Below, one piece after another: positions 1-13,091 of a stretch of 64,000 bases of DNA. Below the pieces are notes generated by a model. The model was not told the DNA's origin. It worked only from the letters and a program-made list of their open reading frames with translations, and ran no database searches. How positions within the stretch are numbered: the stretch's first letter is position 1; the number at the start of each line of letters is the position of its first letter. The stretch is from Protonemura montana (Eukaryota; Arthropoda; Insecta; Plecoptera; Nemouridae), in NCBI GenBank assembly GCA_947568835.1, contig OX387606.1:13082001-13146000 (forward strand). Direction: 5' to 3'. Made by a program: the position numbers and the translations under genes.

Positions 1-3000
1 GTCGACGCCGTTGTGGGCGTCGCGACGCCTTCGCCGAAAGTCCACCGCGGCTTAGACGAAAAATATATCGTACGTCTCGAGAGCACAAGAGCAGGATAAC
101 TAATTGTGTTAATTATAATTCCTCGTTTATTATAAAAACGTGTTTTTTCACCGTTTTTTGCTCGTGGTTTTCGCATATTTAACTCGCAAAGCGTTGTATT
201 GCATTTAAGCTTGCCCGTTAGTATTCCTCGTTCAATTTAAAATAAGAATCAACCTTTGAAAAACAGAACAGTTTTGGCGCAAGTTGTCTAAAACGGCAAT
301 GCACAAGATTAATGCGTGGGTGGCATAAAAACCCTGTCGTTTAGAGTAAACGAGCCCACATTGCACGTTTTACTGAGGGTTTTCCGTTTTAATTTAAGAA
401 AATATTGCTTAAAATTCATAAACGGAGAACCGGTATCGTATTTTCAGAAGAAGAACCACGAACGGCCGGTATCCACAAATCAGAGTTATACCATACATTT
501 GAAAGTTAAGTTGTTATCACCAAGGTAACAACTCTTGAAAATCTGAAATCAACGTCTGAAATTGGCTGTTAATCTTTAAACTCGGAGGCTTACCTTAAAC
601 TCACTTAACGGATCCGGCTGCAGATTCCTGCCTTTTAGCTCGTACGGGTGAAAGTTGCTTGAAGGCTGTATGTTCGCCATTTTTACTGGTGGCTATTTTT
701 CTTGAAAATGCATGTAATTCCGCAATTTGTGAGCTCTTCAGAGGTTATGGCGGGGGGTTTCTTTGTTCCCCTAGCGTAACAAATGACTGCCCTTTCTTCA
801 GCGCGACGCTGACCGATCCACCAGAGGGCAGCACCGCGTCCCAGCAGATGTTTCCACCTAGCTCAACGAAGCGGGTACAAAGCACGCGTAATGAAACTAA
901 TCTAGACAACTTGAGGATTGTTTGGTGCAAATGAAGAGTAAAATTCCTCAGAATGCTTAAGATTTTAGTGCTGCTGGAAGTAGTGAGGAAATCTGCACTT
1001 TGGGACTAAGGTTTAAGTTCCTCTTGGATCTAGGGCCAGGAACCGTTATGACATTCATCCAAGTGAAACGTTGATGGATGAGCGTCTCATATCGAGAACT
1101 GGCGACTTTTGTTACTCACTAGCTACCTTTAAATTTGGTTTGTAATAAATCACAAATGTTCGTAAAATTGTGTTCTGAAACTGACGCAGATCTTGGCTTG
1201 GAGGTGTTCTTATCCGAAACTATGCATGACATCGGGGCTGAACATCCGAGTTAGTTCATCTGTTTGCTGAGAAAATTGTGGACAAATGCAGAAAGAGGGA
1301 AAAAAAATGAAAAAATAAAAATAATTTGGGTTATTTTGGTGGTCAAATTGAATCACTTTGCTCATATGCGAAGAAAATAAAAAATAACCTCAAATACGAC
1401 CGGCAGACGTTGTGCATGTTTCCAGATGATAATGTCCTAATTCCTAATTTACCGCGTAGCGAAGTACACAGTCCTGAATCTCCCTTCCCCTTCACCGGCT
1501 AGCGCTTGAGACAGGTTCAAATGAATAACAGCTCCCTGGCCTCGTTAAACATCCCCGTGGCGATAAACGTACCTAATTACAAAATCAATCTCTTCTCTTA
1601 AGTAATTATTTCACTGTCTGTGTACAAAGTCGCTGGGCGTACACGGGGTCGACACAGATTCGTATGCTGGAAATAGGTGTACGCAAGCTACTAAGTGGGA
1701 TACATTTCACTACTGTACAAATTGAGTCCACGACCGTTTTGCTGGGTAGATGCCGGAAAACCGCTAACTCAAGCTAGTTGAGAAAGATTACTTTGTGTAT
1801 GTTACTCGAGAGTCGAGGGCTTCGAACGAATAGTTACTCTACTTACCTATACAGAACGAGAGAGAGCGGGAGAATAAGAAAGCTATAGGTAAGAACATTT
1901 CTATTGCTCGCAGAAAAGCACAGGGAAAACGTCTTATTCAAGTAGAGACGCGTCTAACAAAATATAAAAGGCAATTGGGCTTCCTGAACAGTGTTTCAAC
2001 GCAAAGATATAAAACATAATTGTGTTACGATTTTCCAAAAAAAAAATACGTGCTTTTCTCTCCACGAAGAAAATAAAGAGTTGCTCGTTTTAAGTTATTT
2101 TCTTCTTGTGTTGTTTGTGTTGGAAATACTTGTCAAAATCTCGAAAACATCAAAAATATTATATCGCTTTCCTCTTTGCTAACACCTGAATAAAACAGAG
2201 CCGAGCTGAATTCCTGTTCGTTCAGCTTGTGTATCTGACAGAGGCAACGGCTATCGGGGCTGCCTTCAGTGCACGCCAAACAACATAGGAAAGGAGGGCC
2301 TCCTTCTTAAATCCACTAGCTGCATTTAATATTTCATAACATCTTTCAAGCGGATATAAAAAGATAGGTTTTTCAATGTATATAACCCCGCGTCGTATCC
2401 TTTTATATTCGAAACTTGAGAGAGGGAAGTTAAGGGAGAAAAGCTTTCTTCTATTACTTTACTATTTTCACTCATAATTGATACAAAGTTGTAAAGACCA
2501 TGGAGCACGGGAGTAAATATCTGCTAATATTAGCTGAAAACGTTGAATAGCCCTGCCTTTACAACAGATTTCAAGAAAGAGAGGCAAACTTTTGAAGAAA
2601 GAATGTTTGATTTTTGTCGCAAGAAAGTTTCAGATTTTTAAATTCAGACTTTGCCATGGTTATAGCGTGACATGGGAGGAAATTAAACGGAATCAAAATG
2701 GCAGATTTCACGTCCCGTGCATGAAATTATTTTCAAACCAATTCTGAAACGTGAAACAGATGAATTGAACAAGTTTCAAATCAGGTCGTGTTTGTTCTCG
2801 ACGACAGACAAAATGCGCGACGCCGCCGACGACGACGCCAGACGCCGATGAGCCCCCGTGCCCAAGGCAATTACTTTCACCACACTTACTAAACAAATGG
2901 AGTGGCTATATAGTCTTTAATAACGTCCTATTATGCGTTCCCTGACGATGATTGTTCCAATCGTTCTGTAGCTCGTGCGCTACCCGAGGTTTAGATATCA

Positions 3001-3540
3001 AAGTAGCTTGCGGGCTTGAAGGTTAGGGTGGGTGGGTGGGTTGGTGGGTGACTGCTGCAGAACGCCATCAGTCGCTTTGTGTGTGGAGTCGGGCTGAATC
3101 GCAGGAGCTAGCGTGAGCAAACATTGCATACAGCAAACCTATTGTATCTATACGTGCAAAGGGGGAGATTAATTGACCCGGACTTTGCCATACGATATCT
3201 CAAGTTTGGAGCAGTAGCAGTACTTTAGTTCAAAGTGTCGCCAGAACTTTAGTTGAGCTACGTTATATTCTCAAAATAATGTGTGCTGGATCACGGTTCT
3301 TGGCTTGTTGCACGATTTAGTAAGCCAATACTGGCAGGTACTTGTATTTCTAACGTAGCTTAGAAGAGAGGAAAGGAAACTGGGTGCCGGCACGAAGCCT
3401 ACTCATGGAGATGATCACAAGGGACTGCCGGCTCCAAAGGATGTTACAATTTGAACAGCAGGATTCCTCAAGAAATCTATGCTGTCGAGAGGTGGACAAG
3501 GAGGCCAAATGAAGTTGCTGTACTAACTTTCATACCTTCA

Positions 3541-3666
3541 ATCTCTCTCCCAAACCGAATTGGTCATGTATATGATGGTCACCCACCTAATAACTTACCA
3601 AACGCAGTGTGCTTAACTTCGGTGATCTCACGAAAACCGGTTTTTCAAGCACACCAAACCGTTCGA
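3541..3666 (-). mobile_element. 5S-rRNA-derived SINE-like copy 1
   Basis: Read on the minus strand, this stretch resembles the internal part of 5S rRNA: GGTTTTCGTGAGATCACC, then GAAGTTAAGC, then a TAGGTGGGTGACC-like segment in place of the usual CTTGGATGGGTGACC. It is too diverged to be a functional 5S gene. It shares the same 5S-like head and flanking residues (CGAAC...TTGGTCATGT on the plus strand) with the copy at 62561-62696, so the two belong to one family. 5S-headed SINEs (SINE3 type) are known in animals including insects. The body beyond the head is not alignable by eye. Confidence 0.6.
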
Positions 3667-6600
3667 ATGTATCCTTGGTGAGTGATAAAATTTAGGTTGC
3701 GCATTTGCACCTGCGAGGCAAAGTGATACAATTTTATAGATACGTATCTTTTTATGTCTCCGGCAATATGCAAAAAGTGGGCTCAAAACTCGATGTGAAT
3801 GGTGGACAATGGAGAAACAGTTTTATAACACCAGATGTTAAGTGCAAACAAAAAAAAAACTACCCCACTTTTATTTGACATCAGTCGACCAAATAGCAAT
3901 CTGAGCTTAAAACAACGCTGCTGTAACTGATTAAGATACGTTGCCTGGAGGTGCAAATCCCATTAATAAGGTTTGTTAGCTGGTATTACAACGATGTTTG
4001 CATGCGGGAGGTTCCCCAAATTGAAGTGGTATCTGTCAAGCAAAAGCGGCGCAGCGGAAACTTAGGGTAGGTTAAGACGTGCAAGGGGAGAGGGGTATGT
4101 GGTTAACACTGCACTGATTTTGCCCTCAGGAAAGTAAACCATGTGCAAATCAAATCATAGATTCGTCTGATCTGTTTGTTAATTATTCATTTATTCCTTT
4201 CGTATATATGTAGGCTTAGTAGATTTCCGAGGTCTTTGCTTGCAACAGGAAGGGCAATATCTAAAATCGTTGTCGGGTGTGGTATCGCTTTTTTTATCAT
4301 CAACGATCTAAAGGGTTTGACAAGTAAACTGGCAATGAAATTGACAGAGAGTCGGAACCGGGCTGCATAAAAGTGAACGAAGAAGTCATATCGGGATTGA
4401 AATCTAATGCGATTACCTCGATTGTAAGTGTACGATAAGTGACAAAGTAACTGATTGCTATGATTTACATGAACATCCCTCCCCCTATTAAACTCTGATC
4501 TCCAGCTAATTGTCGCCGCCCCTTTCACCCTCTCCCACACCCCAAAAGAGCACCCCATTCCCAGTACCCGTTATCGCAATAATTCGTTATCCATCGCTGG
4601 GTTCCAACGCGCCTATAGGACCAGTGCGATGTTCATTTCACAGCTTCCCTGGTACAGAGTGCCGAATCCTTTAGTGCTTGGTACAATAAACACATGGGAT
4701 AAGTATGGAATTATCACACTTTTTTACAAATAAACGAAATGGTAATATAACAAGTAAAAAATATTTACCGATTAGCCTGTACCAAGCCAGCAAGTCTAAA
4801 TAAAAGCATTTCTGAATATGATGGTAAAGAAAACGTTAGAAATTAACAAATATCGCATGTTTTAACTACAATTTGTAAGCACTTCTTTTAGAATCAAAGG
4901 GATCAAAAAATGTCTTTCGTGAGGATACAATTTTTATGAAAATATATGCCTAAAGGTTTTTAGTTAACATGATTCTATAGAATGTGCTTCTAGCCTGCTG
5001 GAAAATTGTTCCTAGAAGATTGAACGCAATATCATAAAAGAAAACGCGTTTGCAAAATGTACCCATATCAGCTTGTAGTTGAGCAGTTCTTTCCATCATC
5101 TGATCTCCATAATTGGCAACGCAGACATGCGTCACTTACGATTTCCATCAATAACACTTGCTGTTGCTACGTACGCCAGCGCGCTGCCAACGCCACTTGC
5201 CGTGTGGATGCGATCACCCATGCGCTGCCAACTCCGCGCCAACGCCGGGGAGGACGGATTGCACAAGGGCTTTGTGAGAATTACCGAGTGATTTGATTGG
5301 CTTGCTGGATGTCTCTAGGGAACGCTTTTTTTTACAACATCCCTCATCCTAGTGTCAAATGCTTGTGAGTAAATTTTATTGTTCATCACAGGATTATTGT
5401 GACTATATCACATAGCTGGTGGAGTTTTCAAGCACTAGGTTTTGACGGCTAAACCATAGATTATTATGTAACACGATGGTGCACGGCAATTCGTAGGCTA
5501 TACGAACTTGTAAAAGTGGATTAGAGCATAAAACATGTTAAGGGTTATGAATAGTCTAGGCACTTGAAAAATTGTGACTTTTTGATACCTTTTTTTGAGG
5601 TAAACGACGGTTTATTGTCGATCATTCATTCACAAACAGCAAGTGTGAATATTATATAAAAATAACGTTCAATTCTGAAAAATTAGATTCCATTATGCGC
5701 GAGTCTCATCAAACTGACGCGGACTTGCCATCCGATAGCCGCTGAAACGGTGGGCACCAAAAACCAGTCGATTGAGGACGCGAATTACCGACTAATGCCG
5801 GATGACAGAAAAGGAATTAAGCCAATCAGCGAGATGCTTTCATCGTGTCCACGTGTTAAAAGGTTGCAGAATGTTGTGATATGTGTCGATGCCTGCGCTG
5901 CTGGGCGGGCCACAGATTTCCTATACATTATTAACACCACTTATCGCATTTCCCTGCAGAGACTGACGGATCCGGTGGCTGGCTCGACGCAAACACGGCC
6001 CTGCCCAGTGCCGACACTTTTCAAAATCACTCGGGAACGGCGGGAAAACTACACGGGGACTTCGTAGCGATTCTAATTAAGGGGACTGTTTCCTAACTGC
6101 TGATTTTTCAGTGGGTGGTGCAGTTGAAGATAATTGGGATCCCATGTGCTTACCAATTTGGAATGATATATTTGTAGTCCAGTTGACATTTTCTATTCAA
6201 CCACCTATCCACAAGAATCAAAACAAACTCTCTCTAAATATACTTGCAATCTTTTTATAATAAGTACCAACACTTTCTCACACAATTGATTTGAAACATA
6301 AAAATATTTTATTTTCTAAGTGAATTGGATAATATCTGCGAAGGTACGGTAGCAAGCCTAGCGCACCTTTGTTTCTCTGTTTCCGTATTCTTATTAACGG
6401 CCTTCTCTGCAGAAGCATGGAGCAAGGTTGGTTTATGTTACGACTCGAAAGCAGTAAAGGTGTTGTATACGATCTTTTCCCAGCAGAACATTACAATACA
6501 TTGCTGGCTTGGCGGCCGTAGAGTCAGCATCTAGCAGCAGGAGCGGTGCCAACATCAGCACAGGAGCACGAGCAGGATCTTCCAGCTTCCAGTTCAGCGC

Positions 6601-8047
6601 TAGAGCGAGAGAATCTAAATTGCTGGCACTTGTTTCTGCAAGTCCGAGGAGGAATTCTTATGTTCCCGTAGCGACTCCACTGGGAGATATTCCACTTCAC
6701 CTTTTTAAATTGCTGAATTCTTTCTTTATGTTTTCTTGTCTTCCTATTCACCCCGCAGCCATTACAATCTATGTGCACACAGGGTAGTTGCGTATAAGCC
6801 ACGCCTTTTTCATGACATGTGTGGGGTAGCATGCATTGGAGATTCATTGGATTTTAATTGTTTCTTCAATTGAAGATTATATCGCCTCGTGGATAATTTC
6901 CGTGTAAGAAAGAAAATGTCACACGATTTCTCAATTAATGAAAGGTCTGTAAATGAGCTCGCTTTGGAATTACATGATTGAACACTGGATTGTGATTCGA
7001 TTGAGAATAAGACGTTTGCCTTGCTGCAAACTTTATGAATAGACGAGGCACCTTACTTAAACTGCACGTGAAGATATCAGATGAATTATAAATGATAGCA
7101 CATTATTATTTATCGCTGGTTGGTAATAGCAAAAGTATAATACCAAGTTCGTAATAATAATAGTCAATTGCATTTCGGGCTCAGTACGAGGCATGCTTAG
7201 AGCGAAGAAAAAGGAAGCGTGCGGAAGAGGGTGGTTCATTTATATCGAAACTTGGGGCATGTTGTAGTACCACCCTACACGTGATATGTACCCTCCCAGG
7301 GGTCTCGTAACAAAGCTACACAAGATCTTGCTCCGTCGCTACATGCATGAGAGCAACTTTGAGCATACTCAATACAAAATTGGGAACGAAATATATTTAG
7401 GGGAGGCGTTTCGAGGTGCCGGAACACCGTGACTGGAAGAAGGAATCAAGTCGGCAGCATTTTTCTATCACACTGAAGGAAATGATCAGAGATGGTTTTC
7501 CAGATTGTTGGCTTCAGCTGTTATCACGAAGTTTATGATCAGCCGTGAGCTAAGTTGAAACAGCTGAAGATTAAAGTATTTTAAATTTTAATCCCTGTGT
7601 TTTTTAATTAAAATGAACTATAGAAAAATACTGGATTAACACCATTGACAGTGATTGTTCTTGGAGTGAAAAGATTGTGGAGTGTGAATCATTGTTAATG
7701 ACCAAAACCTAATTTTCTTTAGTAAGAAAATCAAGGCATATAGGCATGGTTAACACAATCGCCATTTTATGATAGCGTATAATCCATCCGCATGATTGAA
7801 ATGAAGGTAGCCTCCACGGGAACATATCAAGGGCGAGGATTCTAGAGGGGGTGCAAAGGGCAATAAAGTGACAAGATGTAACACAAATTACGTAGCAGAT
7901 CGGCTGACATAGTGAAGCCACTAGAGATCAAAGCCATCACGAAATAAGTCCATTAAGATCCACTTCATGAGTATATAATATATAGTGCTAGGTGTGGGAA
8001 GTGGAGGGAAGATGAGTTGGGTTAGGCAGCATTTGAAAGGACAGCAG

Positions 8048-8072
8048 CGGCGTCGGCGTCGGCGTCGGCGGG
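8048..8072 (+). repeat. GGCGTC hexamer array
   Basis: Three consecutive GGCGTC hexamers plus GGCGGG in otherwise AT-rich DNA; one of more than ten such loci in the window. Confidence 0.85.
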
Positions 8073-11000
8073 CGATATGGAGGCCGCCGAATGCTAACCA
8101 GTAGGCGTACCTATTCCAATTAGTGCTCGGCCACGAGGCCCTTCAATTACGGGGCACATTATTAGCTACACTGTGCAGAGGGTCGGACGCAATTGCGTGG
8201 ACTTTCATCGGAATATTCAAATCGAGAGTCAATTATCTCGCTGCCGGGTTGAGCGTGATGCGTTAACCAGGCGCGAAAAGACAGGCAACGCGAATTTGCA
8301 TACTCATTTTATAATATGCATGAGAGTGAAATAATGTTTTGTAAACATTATTTCTATGATTAAAATATGATTATCAATTATCAAAATTGAAATCTTCAAA
8401 ATATTGACTGTGGTTTATATTGGAATAGCTTAAAAGCATTGTTGCCTGGTTTTTACAACTGAATTCGCTAACTAGGCAAATGGTAAAATTGTAAATCTCC
8501 AAACAACACTTTATAGAGCGATAGTTTTTAAATTCAAAAATACTTCTGTGATTTAATTATGGACTTAAATAGTTTCGTCAAGACGTCATTCAAAAAGGCT
8601 TGTGATAAATGGCGAAGGAATGAGCTGAGCACCAACGACCACTGTTACTAATGTTGAGTGATGGTCTTGTTTACACGGGGACGTAATAAAAAAAGACTTC
8701 TCAAATTGCAAGTGGATTCCGATGATTTGTTTTGATTAGAGACATTCGATTGACATGAAAAATCATGTCACAGTAAGTGTCGCCCCTTACTCCGAGTCGT
8801 ATGGTCATTTGTCAGCAATCGGGCAGCAGTCTTGCGTCCCAAACAATTCACAATTGATTGTGAACAGTTAGATAATGCATTGTTTCTCCTCATGCGGTGG
8901 CGACGAATGAGTAATGCCGCACACATTCGTGCGTGTGCGTGTGCATTGGGTGGGCGCGACAGATGATGACGTGATGAGATCAGGATTCAGGAGCTAGCGT
9001 GGACGGCAGGACGACAGGGGAGGAAAAAAGGTGGAATGATACGAACGAGCTAGATAGACGAGCTAGGTGGAGGTGCCGGGATGTTGTATTTTTGCATGGC
9101 ATTTTAAAGTTTCTCTGGAAGATTCATAAACACATCTTGGTGTTTAGTTTCATTTCTTTGTCTACTTTTGCCCTAGCTTTCAGGAAAACTGTCATCAAAT
9201 TGTTTTGAATGATATGGTAAAGTAAAACCCCAGTTTTGAATTGGGAACGCAACACTTTTCAAGCACTTTTGCCTACTTTCTATACCTACCTACCTGCTTA
9301 CCTACTTGCCAGCTATAATATAATTTAATGGTTTTCACCTTGAAGTCTAGTGTATGGATGTTTATTATTTACACCAAACCAAGGGTAAATAGGTACACAC
9401 ACGTTGAATGCATGGTTATAATTTTACTTGCAACCATTTAATAAACGCGGTTAATTTTTGGTCACCCTGAAAAATTTAAAATTCCAAAAACAGCAACGAA
9501 ATAAAAACCACGCTAGAAAAAAAACGCCGGTGGTTTTCGTTTTGTTTGGCCGTGGCTTAGGCATTTCGGTTGCTGTCACCATTTTTCATAATCTGGCCGA
9601 GAAACGGTTGCGGCTGGGGATTGTTCAATAATGCATCGCATCGCAGGTCGGCGGTATACAGGAGAGGCAGAAAACAAGGTCTCCTCCGTGCCTGAAAAAA
9701 AATAGCCACGTCCGCGCCCGTAACACAGCCGCACCATTCTCTTTGTGCAGGATAATGACCAGGACAGATCAGTCATCCCCGTTCAGGCTCAAAGAGATTT
9801 TCATATCACCGGTTGTCTGTCAAATATTTCACAGGGTGAGCTTGACATTTTATCAGGACTGTGCGCACATGTAATGGTTAATGAAGGTGCAGATACCGAG
9901 AGGGTGGGTATGTGTTTAGTATGTGAAAGTAGGAGCGAGCACCCTGTGCGGTTAATGAATAGGGTTGAATCGCAAGCCATCAGCAATGAATAAATAACTA
10001 AATAGCGTTCTACCGAAATGGCTTGTTTTCTTGCTGGTATAGTGCAACAATTATGCCACCATACGTGCTCGCGGGAGCTAAAATACACTGTAAATAAATG
10101 TGTGTTGCTTTCCGAGCTTCAATTTACGTGGCACAAAAGATTTTTTATGTGCATTCTCTATGCGTTAAACAACATTTTGGCCAGAATTTTGACCGAGCTT
10201 TGCGTTATAATACGTAGACAATCAAACCAAGTGTTGTTAATGCCCACGAGGTGAGTGTTAACACGTGTTTTTATTTATTTTTGAGCCACGTGGTGGTGGT
10301 GTTGAATTTCTATCGTTTTAGCTAGTTAAGATTTTCAAACGGTGATAAGGTAGATATGTAAGAGGCAGTTCGCCAGTTTATCATATTTTTTAATTCATCA
10401 GATCGCTACATTAAAAGAGTTCAAATCCGTTAGATTAGATCCATCAGACCCTTTGAAAGACTGTCTCTCATAACTCATGAAAATTTAAGAAAAAAAATGA
10501 CTCAAATTTCATAAACCACATTTCCTAAAAGGTGGCACCATCAAAGGAGAAAACAATTTGCAACCACCAACAGTTACACCGACATAAGAGTAAGACGGCA
10601 TTCACATGAGAGTCAACGTCGCCATTCTTAGTCTTCCTTTCCATTAGGTGTGCCGCGTTCCACCTCGGGATGCCTCCGTCTCTCCAGTGCCAACCAAAAC
10701 GTACGATCCACAGATCCACGGATCACGTACAAACTGAACCATTAAGCATACACCAGTCAGAAGGAAACGAGACGCATAATAATTTTCCTAATGCACATCT
10801 GGGATGTGCACAGAGTTGTGCTACGAGGGATTCCCAGGAGACAAGACGCTAGAGCTACGCCTTGTCAAGGGATGGGATACGGCGGCGGTAGGCGTCGCTC
10901 GTGCTGTTTCAACCCTGGGTGCTAGAGACGTAGACGTATAAAGCCGAGAAACACTTTGTATGTCTGAACAATGTCAGAGAAGAGAACACATACGTGCATG

Positions 11001-11489
11001 CCAACGCCAGCGTTGAGATGGAGGTTGGGGTTGGTAGAATGGTGTCTGGAAGTTTGCGAATCGTCAGCTTGAGGTTTCTAAGCCAAGGGATGGTAGCTGA
11101 GGGTATTTATCGAGATTCTTGCACATTTAGATGCAAACAGAGAATTCGTTTCTATTTGAATTGCCGTTATCTGGTAAAATTGCTTGAAGATCGAATTATT
11201 GATAATATTTCCATCACAAATCCGAAGCATATGATACTTAACTTAAAAAATCACAGTTTTGTACGAGTCGCACCCATTTTGAGAGCTCATTGATTTAACT
11301 TCATTTTAATATATTTTTTTGTTGTTTTTGACATACTCCAATAATGCACACATGTGTATCGATATTTTGTTTTGTTTTTTCTGTATACAGCGCTAATGTT
11401 AAACTGTCTTCGCGAAAAATAGCCGCCAATCGAATACTTTACCGATACAAAATGCGGGATGTAAAAAATGAAGGAATGGTGGATCTGGA

Positions 11490-11745
11490 GCGTAGTCACC
11501 GTCGTTTCGAGTGTTAAATTTCGGTTTACGCCTTATGAAACTTTATTAATGCTATCTAAACGACGGATATACGTGTATCGATATTTTGTGTCGTAGTAAT
11601 GTGCCTTATTGTAGATGTTTGTTAAAAAGTACGGCCGTGAGCGCCCTCGGGTGGAGCCTACTGTTACCACGTGTTGCCGACTCGTTTGCTCAACAAAAAG
11701 CTTGACATAAACGCTGGTCCTCTGACAATACCTCTCCACTCAACA
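11490..11745 (+). repeat. Interspersed repeat R1, copy 1
   Basis: About 260-300 bp family with four copies here. Landmarks in order: GTCACCGTCGTTTCGAGTG, a GTTTACGC box, a GTATCGATATTTTG-like box, GAGCGC, the core TACCACGTGTTGCCG.CTCG (with a CACGTG E-box), an AACGCTGG box and an end near CTCTGAC..TACCT. This copy lies inside the TSD-flanked LINE block. A partial duplicate of its GTATCGATATTTTG box lies at 11354-11370. The family is not one I can name. Confidence 0.75.
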
Positions 11746-12140
11746 CCAAAAAAAAGTAATCCGTACTATGCTAAATTTAAAACCTAAAAAATCCTGTCGC
11801 AAATATTTTGAATTACTACAGATAATGACAATGCCTAATCTTTTCATTTATCAACTTCTAACCTTTATAAAAACTAATCAGGACCATTTTTCTGCACATG
11901 ACCATAACCATAGGACTAGAAATAAAAACAACTTCAAACTACCTCGAGAAAAATTAACTGTAATAAAAAAATAAGTGAAACCGACAGGCCTGCTTTTATT
12001 TAATCTATTACCTAAAGATATTAAACAATTAGCTGTAAATAAGTTCAAATCTAGATTAAAAAAGTTCCTCGTAAAAAATGTGTGTTTATACTGTGGACGA
12101 ATTCAAATCAGCAATTAGATGTCCAAATGTAAAGTTGTAA
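11729..12140 (+). pseudogene. Decayed LINE reverse-transcriptase ORF2 C-terminus
   Basis: One frame reads QKKVIRTMLNLKPK, IMTMPNLFIYQLLTF, HNHRTRNKNNFKLPR, then a TAA at 11972-11974, then in the same frame LFNLLPKDIKQL and KFKSRLKKFLVKN. A shift near 12090 then gives VDEFKSAI and a stop at 12138-12140. This order of motifs (QKR-like helix, L-TVPSLYIY-like, YNTRNKNN-like, LYNKLP-like, final KFK/LKxFL) is that of the region after the RT domain in many arthropod jockey-like elements. At least one stop and one frameshift show it is dead. The polymerase core itself is missing through 5' truncation. Confidence 0.8.
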
Positions 12141-13076
12141 AAAAGTGTTGTTATTTCTATCATTATTTTCGTTTTTATTTTTATCATTATTATATCAGTA
12201 GTATTATTATTATTACTATCTGTATTATTATTATTATTCTTAGTTCATAAGAATGTCAACATTGTATGTCATTGTGTTTTAGTATAGTACTTAGTTTTAA
12301 TTCTTAAAAATAGTCTGTACGTTCTGCTGCATAGGTATACCTACAGTATGAGAACTTTTTGACTTAAATAAAAAAAAAATAAATAAAAATAAATCACAAA
12401 TCCAACGCATTAAGAAGTCCGCACATATCAAGAAGTTTGTGCAGATTTTGCAGCACTCGATGTCGTTGCGTTGGAATTTCGATAAAGGTCTCGTATGAAT
12501 TTTATAAAACTGTACATATGCGCAAAAAGAAACGAGCAAAATTTCACTGTAAAGATTCTTCCCTTCTGACGTGTTTCTCAGATACCTACCTACGTAGCAT
12601 GTTCCTTTGCTCCAACTGTCAGTCTTTCAGAAGTCCCTCGGGGACAGAAACGATACACCAGGCGCTGTATTGCTTATAAGAACACTGACTTACATCATAC
12701 CTATATGCACTTTGCTAGCCAGATTCAATCAGTTGTCTTTCGTGTGTCATTTTTGCTCCCATATGCTTTTTTTGGGGAAAATATTTACATGCATTTTTTA
12801 CGAGCTAGCAATTGAGACGTGAAAGGAATTTCCATACACAAGAGACAATATGCTGTTTGGAGTCGTTGTCGAAATCTTTTGCGTGTATACTAAGTTTCTC
12901 TCCGTTATTGATAATTCCCCGTGTCACAACTAACAGTTTAGTGAATCCCCGCGAGTTCTTGGCGACATGTAAGATACATCTGATACTTTCTGCGAGAGTA
13001 AGTACCTAGATGTTTGCAAGGGACATAACCCGCGAGAGCCGATATTGCCGATAAACACTCGGTTTAGGGTAATAGA

Positions 13077-13091
13077 CCCCCCCCCCCCCCC
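13077..13091 (+). repeat. Poly(C) tract, 15 bp
   Basis: Uninterrupted run of 15 C in the upstream non-coding region, followed by a short C-rich tail. Confidence 0.95.

Larger units (their letters stand above)
1..11212. other. Upstream non-coding DNA
   Basis: No convincing gene. Short open frames (up to about 120 codons) lack domains, Kozak context or splice partners. Contents: a GACGCC/GGCGTC patch at 4-30 and 2819-2850, G/T-rich GGGTGGG repeats at 3025-3050, the 5S-like SINE at 3541, a GCGCTGCCAAC-repeated patch near 5180-5240, the hexamer array at 8048 and CCTACCTACCTG-type repeats near 9285-9307. Confidence 0.6.
11231..12392 (+). mobile_element. 5'-truncated non-LTR retrotransposon (LINE) insertion with target-site duplication
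   Basis: The block is flanked by an 18-bp direct repeat matching at 16 positions: ATCACAAATCCGAAGCAT at 11213-11230 and ATCACAAATCCAACGCAT at 12393-12410, as expected of target-primed reverse transcription. Inside, 11729-12140 encodes the C-terminal end of a LINE ORF2 (separate entry), then a short AT-rich 3' UTR and an A-rich tail (TAAATAAAAAAAAAATAAATAAAAATAA-like, ending at 12392). The 5' part includes an R1 repeat copy (11490-11745), which is either part of the element or a nested insertion. Long decayed, because the TSD itself has mismatches. Confidence 0.75.
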
